This document shows, piece after piece, positions 32,113 to 42,611 of a stretch of 64,000 nucleotides of DNA. The DNA comes from Lepidostoma basale (taxonomy: Eukaryota > Arthropoda > Insecta > Trichoptera > Lepidostomatidae), in NCBI GenBank assembly GCA_022606425.2, contig JAHDVF020001319.1, positions 158,361 through 222,360 of the forward strand, given 5' to 3'. Under the pieces are notes generated by a model, which ran no database searches, was not told the DNA's origin, and saw nothing but the letters and a program-made list of their open reading frames with translations. How positions within the stretch are numbered: the first letter of the stretch is position 1; every line of letters starts with the position of its first letter. The position numbers and the translations under genes were made by a program.

Positions 32113-33265
32113 GATTTTTTTTTTTAATTGTATAAAATGTTTTAACTTTAAGGTTATAATACGTTTTAAAATGGTTAACTTATCAAATGACACACATCGT
32201 GAAAAAAACATTGTTTAATTGAATACACCCAACAGATTGGTACAAACACAGAAAGTGAGTTAACATTTTCATCACTCTCTCCCAAGTGAAATTCCTATTA
32301 TTCTTTTCTCCCTCTTACGACAAAATTACACTTTTGCTTTTGTGACCAGCAAATCTGATGCTCAAATAAATGACGTGTTCAATGCAAAAGTGTACTTTGT
32401 ACAAGATCGAAAGTTTCTTTCTATCGTTCTTAGATTATTTTTAATTTAAGTTATTTTCACGGGGAAACCTAGATATAACATTCGTGCTAATTGATATTAC
32501 ATTTAAACATAAGCATATAATAAAATTAGTAATAAAATGTTTTTCATTACATTTCACATTTCGACATTTTATGACGGCTGTTAAAGTATTATTATACTAA
32601 ATATATTTTTGCGGATCTAAAAAAATATTAAGGTGGTACTTTTATATAAAATAGAATGCTTCATTATATTAAATTATTACGCTACACATATAGTGTAAAT
32701 CTAATATATGCTTGTTAAGAACGTTTTTTTTTCCAGTTCCAATATTTACAACGATAAGATCTTTTATTTAATATGAAAACATAATCCTATATTTATTTTA
32801 ATATTTTGTAAATATACTTGAAGTCTAATAATTCTTGTTAGAGGACTTTTATTTAGTTCATGAAATTATTCGCAGATTTTAGTTCATAAAAAAAGTGTTA
32901 AAGTAATTTTAAATAAAATAAAAAAGTTATAAGACTTATTTCTATGGGGCATATGACATATTTGAAAAAATAGAAATATTTCTCATATATAAATAAATAT
33001 ATGTATAATTCACTTTAAAAAATGGTTTGATTCATGTGGTGCTCCTGTCAATTTGGAGATATTTCTTGTATAAGTGAATTGTTTTGGTCAATTTGATTGT
33101 TGCCGCACTTTATAATAGTTATTTGTGACACAAAATACGTTTTCACTCTTCTGATGTTAAAATAATACAAGGTTTTTCGTTTATAAAAATAATTTTGACA
33201 GGTGTAAAAATAAATTTTTCATTTGTTCCAATGACAATTTGAATAAATTCTCCAATCAAATTTTC

Positions 33266-33645
33266 AAGTTTTTGCTGGTGTTGGATTGTTTTAAGTGCCT
33301 AATTAAAATGAAAACAGTGGAATAAAAAATTAAATAAACACAAATGTCCGGATCGTCCAGCTGACGACAAGTGCAATGTGTTAAATTATTTTTATGTGTT
33401 ATTTTATTTTATATCACTGTATTTTGTATAATTTGTTTTAGATTTATTATGTAGACGTTGAATGATTGAAGTGTGCGCGGGAGATGCCTATTGGTGGCGA
33501 TGAGGTTCGCAACCCATCACACGGCGTCTCTCGCGTTGGCGAAAAGAGAAGAATGGAGTGCAGCATCGATTAAAGTGTTGCTGTCCATTCTTTCTGTCTA
33601 CCCTTTCGTGGAAACGGCGTGATAGTTGTTAGTTAGTTAGTAAAT
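33266..33645 (+). mobile_element. Element N, second copy
   Basis: Same order as 20122-20620: a TTTTTGCTGG start, TTAAGTGCCTAATTAAA, AAATGTCCGGATCGTCCA, the block TGCCTATTGGTGGCGATGAG, then the LINE A1 tail (TCCATTCTTTCTGTCTACCC, GGCGTGATAG) and TTAG repeats. The internal duplication of the first copy is absent. Confidence 0.75.
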
Positions 33646-33749
33646 ACATATTTTTAATTTTTTTATTGATTCTCAAGATATTTCAAGTTTCAAGATGAAC
33701 TAGCCTTTGATATCCAAAGCTCTACATATAAAAAATCAATAATCTAGTT

Positions 33750-33980
33750 AATCAATACGAATGAAAATGACAGCTTTCTAGAAGTTTTATTATATTTAAT
33801 GGGAAAGACATGTTTCGCCCTTCTAAGGCATTATCAAATGTACATGTGACATTTGATAATGCCTTAGAAGGGCGAAACATGTCATTCCCATTAAATATAA
33901 TAAAATTTCTAGAAAACTGACATTTTCATTCTAATTAATTATTTAATGAGTTTATATCATAGTTCAAGAAACAATAAATA
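33750..33980. repeat. Palindromic element P, full copy
   Basis: Two arms of about 88 bp meet at a 7-nt loop (33842-33848). In the right arm TTGATAATGCC...GGC is followed by GAAACATGTC. A direct repeat ATAATCTAGTT lies at 33739-33749 and 33981-33991. From 33992 to 34436 nothing else is recognised. Confidence 0.8.
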
Positions 33981-34436
33981 ATAATCTAGTTTATGTGAAA
34001 TTGAAAATGTTTTATAAACGAGCTTTTAAAATTTTATGAACTCATAATATAACATTTTGTTGTGGGTACCATATTCATAAAGTGATGATTTTGAATTTCG
34101 TTTGAATGTTTTAAAAGTTCAGGTTGACCTAACTACAGCCCAGAGCAATTTCCAGTTAACACACTTACGAGTATGTTGGAATTCATTTTGAATATTTCCC
34201 CGATACTCGAAATGGGAAACACAATTTCGTGTTTGAAATTATACGTATTTTTTTTTTTTTTACTTTTAACTATTCCCAATAACCTCTCATTAATAATGAC
34301 TTTGTGTTTATTTCATATAATAATTACATTTATGATAACAAATTTTATAATGAAAGTTTTTTCTGTCGTGCTTTCAGCATTGCGGGTCCGTTGGTATGGA
34401 ATAATCACATTCTTTATATCATTACAGCACGAACTA

Positions 34437-34632
34437 AATTGATGTAAAGGGTAAAGCTACCATATTGATTCTCATGACACGTGATAGGTGTCTAATCAAT
34501 CGCCTTTTTATTGTCACTTGAATTCTACATCAGACTAAAGACATTGTGACAATCATATTGTTATCGCCGGGAATCTAACCCAGGACCTTCGTTGCGGCAG
34601 TCATAGCGCTTGTCTCTTGGCCACGAAGGTCG
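34437..34632 (-). mobile_element. SINE K
   Basis: Head CTTCGTGGCCAAGAG and a B-box-like GGGTTAGATTCCCGG are on the - strand, with the body ending GAGAATCAATATGGTAGC and CCCTTTACATC. Confidence 0.75.
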
Positions 34633-34679
34633 TCAAATATCTTGAACCACTGTTATTTAACGTATCAGAATTTGTTATT

Positions 34680-34760
34680 ATGATTTTGTCATGACAGCTG
34701 TTTAGCCAACCTATGTTGGCAAGTATAAGGATAGCGACATTAAATATAAGAAAGAACTGA
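34680..34760 (-). repeat. Decayed palindrome, hammerhead-like type
   Basis: The - strand reads GCCAACATAGGTTGGC then TAAACAGCTGTC. It is a relative of 29755-29789 with the palindromic ACAGCTGT kept and GAAAC mutated to TAAAC. Confidence 0.4.
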
Positions 34761-34799
34761 AGGGTGTTCTGTTCGGTCAATCTTTTCCTCGTGACGCAT

Positions 34800-35108
34800 T
34801 TTAAACATCAAATATAATAAACCTATCCAAAAAAGCTAAGATGGAAGTGCATAATGTTGTTCTTGTGCCGACCCTTATGTATGGAAGTGAATCATCGAAC
34901 TGGCAAAAGAAGGATGAAAGTAGTATAAATGGAGTAGAAATGAGATCTCTAAGACGAATGTGTGATAAATCTGTATATGAAAGAGTGTCAAATGCGAGCA
35001 TTAGAAGTGAACGCGGTGCGAATGAAAGTGTTATTAACAAAATAATGAAAGTGTTAAGATGGTTTGGACACATGGAAAGCATGAGTGCAGACAGAATGGT
35101 GCCTCGTA
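34800..35108 (+). mobile_element. LINE A1 fragment
   Basis: The 100-codon frame reads VEVHN..VLVPTLMYGS-like text, KKDESSINGVEMRSLRRMCD, KSVYERVSNASIRSERGANE and RWFGHMESMSADRMV. It lacks both ends. Confidence 0.8.
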
Positions 35109-35254
35109 TATCAAGTTGCATTATCAAAATTCCGTATATTTGATTTTTCTTTCAAGGTTGTCACAAGCATAAATATATTTATTTATTTATTAAAAAGTAA
35201 CATATTTATTTATTAAAATATTTATTTTATATCAACTTTATAATATCAAATTTT

Positions 35255-35570
35255 TATCAACTTTTTAACCATTCTTCTCTCATCCATTCGTTCCATATGT
35301 CCAAACCATCTCAAGGATCCTTTTTTAATTTTATCCATGATGCAGTCATCTGCCTTACATTTCTTTCTTATTTCATCGTTCGGTATTCTATCATACAACG
35401 TCTTCCCGCACATTGTTCTTAGTGATCTCATTTCTAAGGCGTTTATCCTGCTTTCATCCTTCTTTTGCCAGCTCCATGCTTCACATTCATACATGAGGGT
35501 TGGAACTAGAACTCCATTGTGTACTGCCATTTTTGCTTCTGTGGATATATTTCTTATTCTTAGCAAACAT
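35255..35570 (-). mobile_element. LINE A fragment, third subtype
   Basis: The frame at 35246-35566 reads ISTEAKMAVHNGVLVPTLMY, RTMCGKTLYDRIPNDEIRKK, DDCIMDKIKKGSLRWFGHME and RMDERRMVKKL. It differs from A1 and A2 at many positions. Confidence 0.8.
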
Positions 35571-35624
35571 TAAAAAATCAAAGTATTAATATCAGTTCTT
35601 GTGTATTATCACTTGAAATTTAAT

Positions 35625-36005
35625 TATTTCAAGAAACGAAAGAGTCTCAAATGCTGATATTAGAAAGGAATGTAGAGCGAAAGAAGGTATTATGAACAAA
35701 ATTATGAAAGGATCGCTGCGTTGGTTCGGACATATGGAGCGCATGGACGAAAAATGAATAGTTAAAAAAGTATACGTTAACGATGTAAATGGAGTACGGA
35801 TCAAGGTAGACGGAGAAAAACATGGCATGACTAAATTAATCAAAATTTTAAAGGTTGGTCATGTCAGAAGCCTGAAGAATCGACGTGCGTGTATGACTCG
35901 CTGTATGAATGCGGAGGAAGCTAGAGAGGTATGTCAGGATAAAGTAATGTGGCGGTACTTTCTCTCTGCCTACCCCTGCGGAGAAACGGCGTGATGGTTT
36001 GATTG
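35625..36005 (+). mobile_element. LINE A2 tail
   Basis: RVSNADIRKECRAKEGIMNK, GSLRWFGHMERMDEK and CMNAEEAREVCQDKVMWRYF are readable across frame breaks. It ends GGCGTGATGGTTTGATTG and (TTG)n at 35998-36016. Confidence 0.75.
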
Positions 36006-36009
36006 TTGT

Positions 36010-36250
36010 TGTTGTTGTGAATAGGAAAAGAAGTCGAGGAAGGCCAAGGAAGACATGGCATGACCAAATTAATCAATTACTGAAAGGCGGCCATGTTCGA
36101 TGTAGGAACAATTGATGAGCGTGCATGTCACGATGTGTGAATGTAAAAGAGGCGCGAGAATTATGCCAGGATAGAACAATGTGGCGATCCATCATCTCTG
36201 CCTACCCCTCCGGGAAACGTCGTGATGGTTAGTTAGTTAATTAGTTAGTT
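36010..36250 (+). mobile_element. LINE A tail, second copy in tandem
   Basis: KRSRGRPRKTWHDQINQLLK, GGHVRCRNN and ARELCQDRTMWRSIISAYPS, then GATGGTTAGTTAGTTAATTAG. It follows the previous tail head to tail. Confidence 0.75.
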
Positions 36251-36385
36251 AACGAAAAGATATTACTCTTAAACATCAGTAAAATATTTTTAAATATTTT
36301 TTTATATATATTTATATTAAGGAAAAATTAATTGTAATAAGGCACTAAGAACCCCAATATGACTTAAAGTAATTTATTATTGCAG

Positions 36386-36649
36386 CCTCAGTATGGTCCG
36401 GATTCAAGATAAGCTGCGGAAGTCCGCTGAGGCCTTGGAGTACTTCACCACTCACGAATGGACGTTCTCCAACAGCAACGTGGTCAAGCTGCACTCCAAG
36501 CTGTCGGAGGTCGACAAGAAGACCTTCGAGATGGACGTCAACGTCATCAAATGGATCCCATATCTTGGCGACTACGTCAAAGGAATAAGAACCTTCCTGC
36601 TCAAAGAAAAAGACAAAGATATCCCGACTGCAAAGCAACACTTGAAAAG
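36386..36649 (+). CDS. Fatty acyl-CoA reductase, penultimate coding exon
   Basis: Fatty acyl-CoA reductases (FARs) reduce fatty acyl-CoA to fatty alcohol with NADPH, typically at the endoplasmic reticulum. In insects they feed cuticle lipids, wax and pheromones. This exon encodes 88 codons of the C-terminal (sterile/FAR_C) domain: VRIQDKLRKSAEALEYFTTH, EWTFSNSNVVKLHSKL, then FEMDVNVIKWIPYLGDYVKG, IRTFLLKEK and IPTAKQHLK. The EYFTTHEW and DV..I.W..YL..YV.GIR.FLLKE patterns are diagnostic of the family. The acceptor is TTATTATTGCAG (ends 36385) and the donor is AAAAG|GTTATA (36650). The exon starts with the last base of a codon and ends with two bases, joining in phase to 37620. The ATG at 36393 is internal, not a start. 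The N-terminal NAD(P)-binding exons were not recognised upstream. The exon has no stop or frameshift, so the gene is probably active. Confidence 0.9.
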
Positions 36650-36669
36650 GTTATATAACTTTGTTAATA

Positions 36670-37285
36670 CATTCAACGCGTTGGTTCGGAGCAGACTCGA
36701 AAGTGGTTCTGTGATATAGAGTCCCCACGAGGCGAGATATTCCGTTATGCTGGAGAGGGTTGAGAAAAATATTCTTAGGTATCTCTACATGAGGGAGTAT
36801 GGTAGTTATCCGTGGCTCTATCCCACGAAATTTCTCTTGGGAATGCTCGGAACCAATTCTTTACAGCTTCGAAGAGATGGGCATCTCATTACCCATTTCT
36901 TTAAATTAATCAGGGGATATTTCTCGGCCGTTCTAGAGGGTGTTGGGCTTTTTGTCCCTGATAGATTTCTCCGACAGCGACAGCACAGATTGTTATACAT
37001 ACCGGCCACCAGAAACAACCTGCCTCTGGTGACACAGGTGGGAAGAGCAATTTGTCTGCTGAACGCGGTCTCCTAGGAGATCGACGTCTTTCATATTAGT
37101 GAAGGTACGTTCAGGGGATAAATATTCTTGACTCTAGAAAGTATCTTGTCTACCTAATGTCGAACCATCTCTAATGCGTTCCAGGTATTATGTTTTTTTT
37201 AATAATATTTTACATGTACTTAATAGATGCCTTAAACATTTTGCTGTTTGTAATGTCTTTTGAGTTAATAAACTGGTTTGATTTA
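36670..37285 (+). mobile_element. LINE I fragment inside the FAR intron
   Basis: It starts at ALVRSRLESGSVI, passes LERVEKNILRYLYMREYGSY, NSLQLRRDGHLITHFFKLIR and LLYIPATRNNLPLVTQVGRA, and ends GAGTTAATAAACTGGTTTGA. Stops disable it. It begins only about 20 bp after the splice donor, so an open frame appears to run from the FAR exon into it. Confidence 0.85.
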
Positions 37286-37287
37286 AT

Positions 37288-37590
37288 TTTCATTTTCTCC
37301 ATTTTCTCCATTCTGAAGCTGATATTGTAGAAACATGGTTTTGAAAGTCTTCAACAGCTTCTTGAGGTGATGAAAATCGCTGTCCACGCATCTTTTGTTT
37401 GACAGTAGGGAACAAGAAAAAGTCATTAGGCGATAAATCAGGTGAATACGGGAAATGAGACATTAGTTCGATGTTTTTCTCCTTCAAATATTCAGTGGTT
37501 TGACGTGCTTTATGGGAGCTGGCATTGTCGTGATGAAGAATGATGCGACGTTTTTTGTTGTTTTTCCTTAGTTCATCGAAGGCCATCATT
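37288..37590 (-). pseudogene. mariner transposase C-terminal fragment
   Basis: The - strand frame at 37290-37589 reads MMAFDELRKNNKKRRIILHH, DNASSHKARQTTEYLKEKNI, SHFPYSPDLSPNDFFLF and VEDFQNHVSTISASEW. HHDN and the SPDLSPNDFFLF box are the second and third acidic positions of a mariner (DD34D) transposase. The N-terminal part is missing and the C-terminus ends in a TTTTCTCCA repeat. It lies in the FAR intron. Confidence 0.85.
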
Positions 37591-37619
37591 TGTTTAAATT
37601 AATTTCGTTTATTTTTCAG

Positions 37620-37776
37620 GATGTTTTGGGTGCACAACATCACACAAACCCTCTTCTTGTTAGCAGTGTGGAAAATCCTCATGTCCAACTCCACAGTGGC
37701 GAGAAGGTTTAGTTACAGCGTCATTCGTTTCGCTCTATTTGCTATCACGAAAGTCACCAGAGCTTTTAATAATTAA
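37620..37776 (+). CDS. Fatty acyl-CoA reductase, last coding exon
   Basis: This 52-codon exon is short and easily missed. The acceptor is TTATTTTTCAG (ends 37619). Its first base G completes AGG (Arg) with the AG ending the exon at 36649, giving AKQHLKRMFWVHNITQTLF, the expected FAR continuation (AK.HL.RM.WV). LFLLAVWKIL is a hydrophobic, probably membrane-associated stretch, and the protein ends with VTRAFNN and TAA at 37774-37776. A short hydrophobic tail after the sterile domain is usual for insect FARs. The 970-bp intron carries a LINE I fragment and a mariner fragment. Confidence 0.88.
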
Positions 37777-37837
37777 AAATAATAATAACAATCTTAGTTT
37801 AATGTGCAAATCTAGTTTTAATTTATCACAATTGTAA

Positions 37838-37843
37838 AATAAA
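37838..37843 (+). other. Poly(A) signal of the FAR gene
   Basis: AATAAA lies 62 bp after the FAR stop codon, followed by ATGTAATGTCTTCTTTTGCC, a GT/T-rich stretch that fits a 3' processing site. Confidence 0.6.
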
Positions 37844-38029
37844 TATGTAATGTCTTCTTTTGCCTCCGGCCATAAAACCACTTTTCTACGCTGCTGCCGA
37901 TTCCATGCCTGGATAAGGGAGAATGGTTTATGGCAGGGCTAATCACCCTGCAAGATAAAATAACACATGATGGCAAACACCAACACAATCGAACTCGGAC
38001 ACCCCAATGAAGAACGACCTACACAAAAA

Positions 38030-38612
38030 CATAAGGACCAACGATTGGAAGAAACTGAAAGAACTGGACTAAGTCGGACTAAGCTGGGCAGCATTCAAAA
38101 ATCTTGGTCACATTTTGAAAAATCCGAATATACCCATCAACTTGAAAAGGAGAGTGTTCAACGCCTGTGTCCTGCCAGTGTTCACTTATGGTATTGAGAC
38201 AGTCACAATGTCACAAAAAAGTGCCAACAAGCTAAGAGTCACTCAGAGAGCAATGGAGAGAGCCATGTTGGGTATCAGTTTACGGGACAGACTCAGAAAT
38301 GAGGACATAAGAGTCAGGACAAAGGTTTCCGATGTTATCAAGATGGCCGCAACCCTCAAGTGGCGATGGCCGGGACATGTCGCTCGCGATCCAGATGAAA
38401 AGTGGACAAGGCGACTGCTGTGCTGGTGGCCAAGGACGGCAAAGCGTGGAGTTGGGCGCCCACAGTTGCGTTGGCGCGGCGATGTCCGGAGAAGTGCGGG
38501 AAGAATCTGGATGCGGATCGCTCAAGATAGAAGAGAATGAAAAATGCGAGAGGAGGCCTACGTCCAGGAGTGGACGGTCAATACAGGCTGAAGAAGAAGA
38601 AGAAAGAACTGG
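38030..38612 (+). mobile_element. LINE B variant, C-terminal half
   Basis: The frame at 38115-38540 is intact for 141 codons: NPNIPINLKRRVFNACVLPV, FTYGIETVTMSQKSANKLRV, TQRAMERAMLGISLRDRLRN, DVIKMAATLKWRWPGHVARD and GVGRPQLRWRGDVRRS. It then shifts frame to EEAYVQEWTVNTG and a GAAGAAGAAGAA tail. It differs from other B copies (ARDPDEKW versus ARSSDEKW). The preceding 37870-38030 is not assigned. Confidence 0.85.
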
Positions 38613-38721
38613 AGAGTGGGATGGCCAGGGACAGAAGCTAATTCTCGACTTCTGTGGAGCAGGCCAAATCCCACAACGGGATATAATGTCGAGAAGTAGA
38701 AGAAATTATAAATAAATATAT

Positions 38722-39405
38722 ATGAGGTCTGTCCATTCAATACGCGAACTGCGTTTCTCGGGTGGTCTTCAGATGAAATTCGCATAAGAGCACTGGCTAC
38801 TTTATTGCCGAGTGAGCCACTAAGTGAATTCGTAATCACCAAACCGTCGAGGTAAACGTTCTACTCGAACGGGGAATTTTTTTGAGGCGTGTATTTTATG
38901 CTCTTGTCGACAATGGAGATTGACAAACAGATAAGAAACAACAAGTCAACATCAAATTTATGGTGAAACTTGGTTAAAATTATCGAGAAATTCATGAAAT
39001 GTTAACGGCTATTTATGGAGCTATGAAACTGAAGAAAACTGCACTTTTTAAGTGGATCAAGAGTTTAAGTGAGGGCCGTGATGACTGCAAGGACAATGCA
39101 AGTTCAGGGCGACCGTCGACTTCCTTCATTAATAGCCGTTGTCGTCCACTGCTGGACATAGGCCTCCCCCATACTTTTCCATGTATGACATGTCATACCG
39201 GGGGTGGTTGGCATTACAACGCCACGCTTGCCAGACGGGTTGGCAAGGTGTCCTTCCACGTCGACTTCCTGTGTTGATGAAAACATTGAACGTGTTCGGT
39301 TTGTTATGCTTCCCAATCATCAATTAACTGTTCAGATGATTGCTGATGAAGTAAATTTAGGGAAATCGTCTGTGCACCCAATTTCAACAGAACATTTGAA
39401 GTAGA
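38722..39405 (+). pseudogene. mariner transposase N-terminal part, split by a LINE fragment
   Basis: The 5' end AGGTCTGTCCATTCAATACG follows TA-rich sequence. The two halves of the DNA-binding region read LTAIYGAMKLKKTALFKWIK, SLSEGRDDCKDNASSGRPST, then after the insert DENIERVRFVMLPNHQLTVQ, MIADEVNLGKSSV. GRPSTS...DENI..VR..V..+..LTV.MIADE is the mariner helix-turn-helix pattern. No catalytic domain remains. Confidence 0.8.
39126..39258 (-). mobile_element. LINE C tail inserted in mariner
   Basis: The - strand encodes LARRVGNTTP-like text and GEAYVQQWTTTAINE. On the + strand it includes CCGTTGTCGTCCACTGCTGG. A 12-bp TSD (CGTCGACTTCCT) lies at 39114-39125 and 39259-39270. From 39406 to 39770 nothing is recognised. 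Confidence 0.85.
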
Positions 39406-39774
39406 GAAAATCATAACAATGCGCCTTCACATTCATCACTGATTCGCTATCGATGTCATTATGTATGAAATATAACATAGTTCAAATGTCTGCCGCGGCT
39501 TCTCTGGGTGGCGCGCATCCGAAATGTCAAATTTTCAATGACTGGCGCATAAATCAGGCTGAATTTGACCGATGGCATGACACATAACTCGTCAATGGGA
39601 AGGAGTAACAGACTTCCGAGTCTCACTCCAAAAATCAGAGATCAAAGTCAAAGTCGATGGCATGGGTTATGTTGGCTTTGAGGGGTTATGTTGGCTTTTA
39701 TTATACTAATATTTTAAGGTTATGTTGTTGACAGATGTCTAATCATTCGATAGTGACGTTTTACATCTGACAAT

Positions 39775-40710
39775 TTTAACCATAAAAGCCGTGCCACACT
39801 GTTTTAAACAAGCTCTCCACATCGGTCTCCACCAGCGCCAGCGGTTTAAAACTGTGTGGACACTTGTTTTAAAGCAAAATTCGTTTGACCCTTGTGGACG
39901 GACGCGCATAGTAGCATGTGGATCGCCCGTTGTAAACACGCATTCCACATGTGTAGCTGTGGATTCCACCAGTCAAGGTCAGTTGCATAGCGGCGTCGCA
40001 CAGTGTTTCAAATCCCAATATTACGAGCTACTTTTCATTATTGTGTAAAAATTTAATTTTGAAATTGTTATTCTTATAAAATGTATATGTCTGTTGACTG
40101 CTACAATAGAAACACATATATCTGTCTGTCTATCTCTCTGTCTTAAGATAAAGTAGGTATTTGAATAGCGTATTTCGTAAGATTTTTTTAATATGAGACC
40201 GTAAAAGGCCCTTTGCAGCTCGACCTTGAGTATAAAGATAGAAATAGATGTATTTTTTTTAATTTTGAATATTAAATTCATAGGTAAATCAATCGGTAAG
40301 CAGCGAAACAATACGACTGAACCGGTTTTGTTGTTGCATGCAATTATGTAGGTAATTTAGGAATTGAAATTTCAACAAATCGGCCTCAAATTTATTGTGT
40401 TAACTGGATGACTAATACTCTTCCCTAAACACTTATAATTAGCCATTTCCATGTCATTGGGTTTTTACTAAAAGTAGCTCGTAATATCGCACCCTGAAAC
40501 ACTGTGCATCGGTGGAGTGTGGACGTATACGAAAATGATGTCTAATGTGGATGCCGCACCAACCGTGGGCTCCACAAAGGCGACCCCTGTGGAGAGCTTG
40601 TTTTAAACCAAGTGTGAACGCTACACCAACCGTGGGCTCCACAGCTCCAAGGTCACCCCTGTGGAGAGCTTGTTTCAAACAGTGTGGCACGGCCTTATAA
40701 CTTATGGTGG
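39775..40710. mobile_element. Long inverted-repeat element, non-coding
   Basis: The left arm, about 39775-40045, starts GCCGTGCCACACTGTTTT and ends ATATTACGAGCTACTTTT. The right arm, about 40455-40705, is its imperfect complement. The arms carry repeated AAACAAGCTCTCCAC and GTGGAGCCCACGGTTGG blocks. Outside, TGACAATT...ACCATAA is also mirrored. The middle 400 bp are AT-rich. No transposase is present and the type is unknown. Confidence 0.6.
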
Positions 40711-41029
40711 CGCCAACAATTGTCAAATGGCAGCAACTTATTTCTTACGCCTTATTATTAGACTGTATTTTATGTAATTAGACTATTATTTTGCTTATTA
40801 TATTTGGTATTTCAGTGGCTTTAAGTGGTAAAATTATTCGAAATGTGACAATAAATTCTATTCATAATAAAACAGTGTTAAAATTATTTTTTTATGTTGT
40901 ATACGAGTATATAGGTTAATTTGAACATTGTTTTTTGTATAAATTAAAGATGTGTTTAAAATTTGTGTGATTATTAATATTTATATGAGATCTTAAACCG
41001 TGGTATTTAATATGAATAAAAAAACATAC

Positions 41030-42150
41030 TTCTTTTTATTTTTATATACTTTGTATACATAACACTAACTTTAAAAAAATTAAAATTACATATCAGACAT
41101 GTTTCGGACAACCGATCCTTCTTCAGTGATATTATACATATTTAAAATATTATGTAGAATAATTACAGTAGAAACTAGATCTCTTAGAATAATGTGTGGA
41201 TACTCTGTGTATGATAGAGTGTCGAATGAAAATATAAGAAGTGAATGCGGTGCGAATGATGGTGTTATAAACAAAATAATGAAAGGATCATTAAGATGGT
41301 TTGGACATATGAAAAGAATGAATGAAGAAATAATGGTAAAAAAATGTATGTTAACAATGTAAATGGAACCAGAAATAGAGGAAGACCGAGGAAAACGTGG
41401 CAAGATCAAATAAATCAAATATTAAATGTCGGCCATGTGAGGAGTCAGAGAAATCGACGCGCGTGCATGACACGATGTATGAATGTTGAGGAAGCGAGAG
41501 AAATATGTCAGGAAAGAAAAGTGTGGCAGTCCATTCTTTCTGCCTACGCCTTCGGAGAGACAGCGTGTTGGTTAGTTAGTTATTTTAAAATATTATAAAA
41601 TAGTTTACAAATATTATAGTTTTGAGAGATGTTATAAAGATTTATTTTGGAACTTTATGTTTTTGTTATAACAAATATTATGAATCAATTTGAAATTTAA
41701 AATAATAATTTAAAGTTCTTATTGGGGTCCAGGTAATTACTTACAACAAAGGAAATAAATGGAAGATTGGGCTTGACGTTAAATTTATTTGATTATTTAT
41801 AATAAATAATATAATAATATAAATATAAAGCAATTAAAAATAAAGAAAATATTATAAATAATCAAATAAATTTAACGTTCAATCTCTGATTTATTTCCTG
41901 AACCCCAATAAGAACTTTAAATTATTATTTAAATATATTAAATTAAATGATAATATTTGTTATAACAAAAGCATAAACGTTCCAAAATAAATCTTTATAA
42001 CATCTGTCAAAACTGATCATATTTGTAAACAATTTTAAATGTGTATCACTGAAGAAGGACTGGTTGTCCGAAACATGTCTAATATGTAATTTTTTTTAAG
42101 TTAGTGTTGTATATACAAAGTATATAAAAAAAGAAAAAGACAAATAAAGT
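41030..42150. mobile_element. Foldback element Q, about 1.1 kb, with LINE A1 inside its left arm
   Basis: The arms are imperfect complements from the outer TTTATATACTTTGTATA to the centre near 41820-41850. Each arm carries the core. On the + strand in the right arm: CTGAAGA (42049-42055), A, GGAC...GTCC, GAAAC (42070-42074), ATGTC. The left arm has the mirrored version at 41096-41126. The A1 insert at 41154-41583 breaks the left arm. Confidence 0.8.
41154..41583 (+). mobile_element. LINE A1 tail inserted in element Q
   Basis: It encodes RIMCGYSVYDRVSNENIRSE, GSLRWFGHMKRMNEEIMVKK and GRPRKTWQDQINQILNVGHV, ends AYAFGETAC, and has a GTTAGTTAGTTA tail. A 13-bp TSD (TTTAAAATATTAT) lies at 41141-41153 and 41584-41596. 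The frame changes once near 41345. Confidence 0.9.
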
Positions 42151-42261
42151 ATCATAACAACACAAAGTATGGCGAATATAGTAGAAAGTTTCCATTCGTA
42201 TTAAATCAATTAGAATGTTTTTTTATTCATTAATTAATTATTCATATTAAAGTAATAATCT

Positions 42262-42560
42262 AATCCCTGGACAGACATGGTTACCAATACCGAAGGAATG
42301 GAATGTCACACTTTAACCAATGCGGCACTCCATCCTTCTCTTTTCGAACCTCATCGCCACCAATAGGCATCTCCCGCGCACACTTCGATCGTCCAACATC
42401 CACAATAAAATCTAAAACAAATAATATAAAATACAATGACATAAAATTATTTAAAAAAAAATTAAATAAATAAAAAAATAATTATAAAAATAATAAAATA
42501 AAATAAAAATAAATAAATAAATTTAAAAAAATGTTTTTTTTTAATGTATACAAGTATTTG
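42262..42560 (-). mobile_element. Element N copy without tail, joined to a LINE E scrap
   Basis: 42300-42560 carries N (CCTCATCGCCACCAATAGGC, CTTCGATCGTCCAAC) in - orientation, but the TTAG tail is missing. Instead it abuts 38 bp of LINE E in + orientation (CCTGGACAGACATGGTTACC). Confidence 0.6.
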
Positions 42561-42611
42561 TATTATTATTATTATTATTTTGTTGAATCGCTCTTTACAC
42601 CATGACAGCAT

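Noticed and set aside
34173..34442. 89-codon hydrophobic open frame
   Set aside because: The sequence is AT-driven (Phe, Leu, Ile, Tyr) and has no family pattern, splice site or neighbour to support it.
36393..36719. One 108-codon gene
   Set aside because: It is a FAR exon read through its splice donor into a LINE I fragment (LVRSRLESGSVI).
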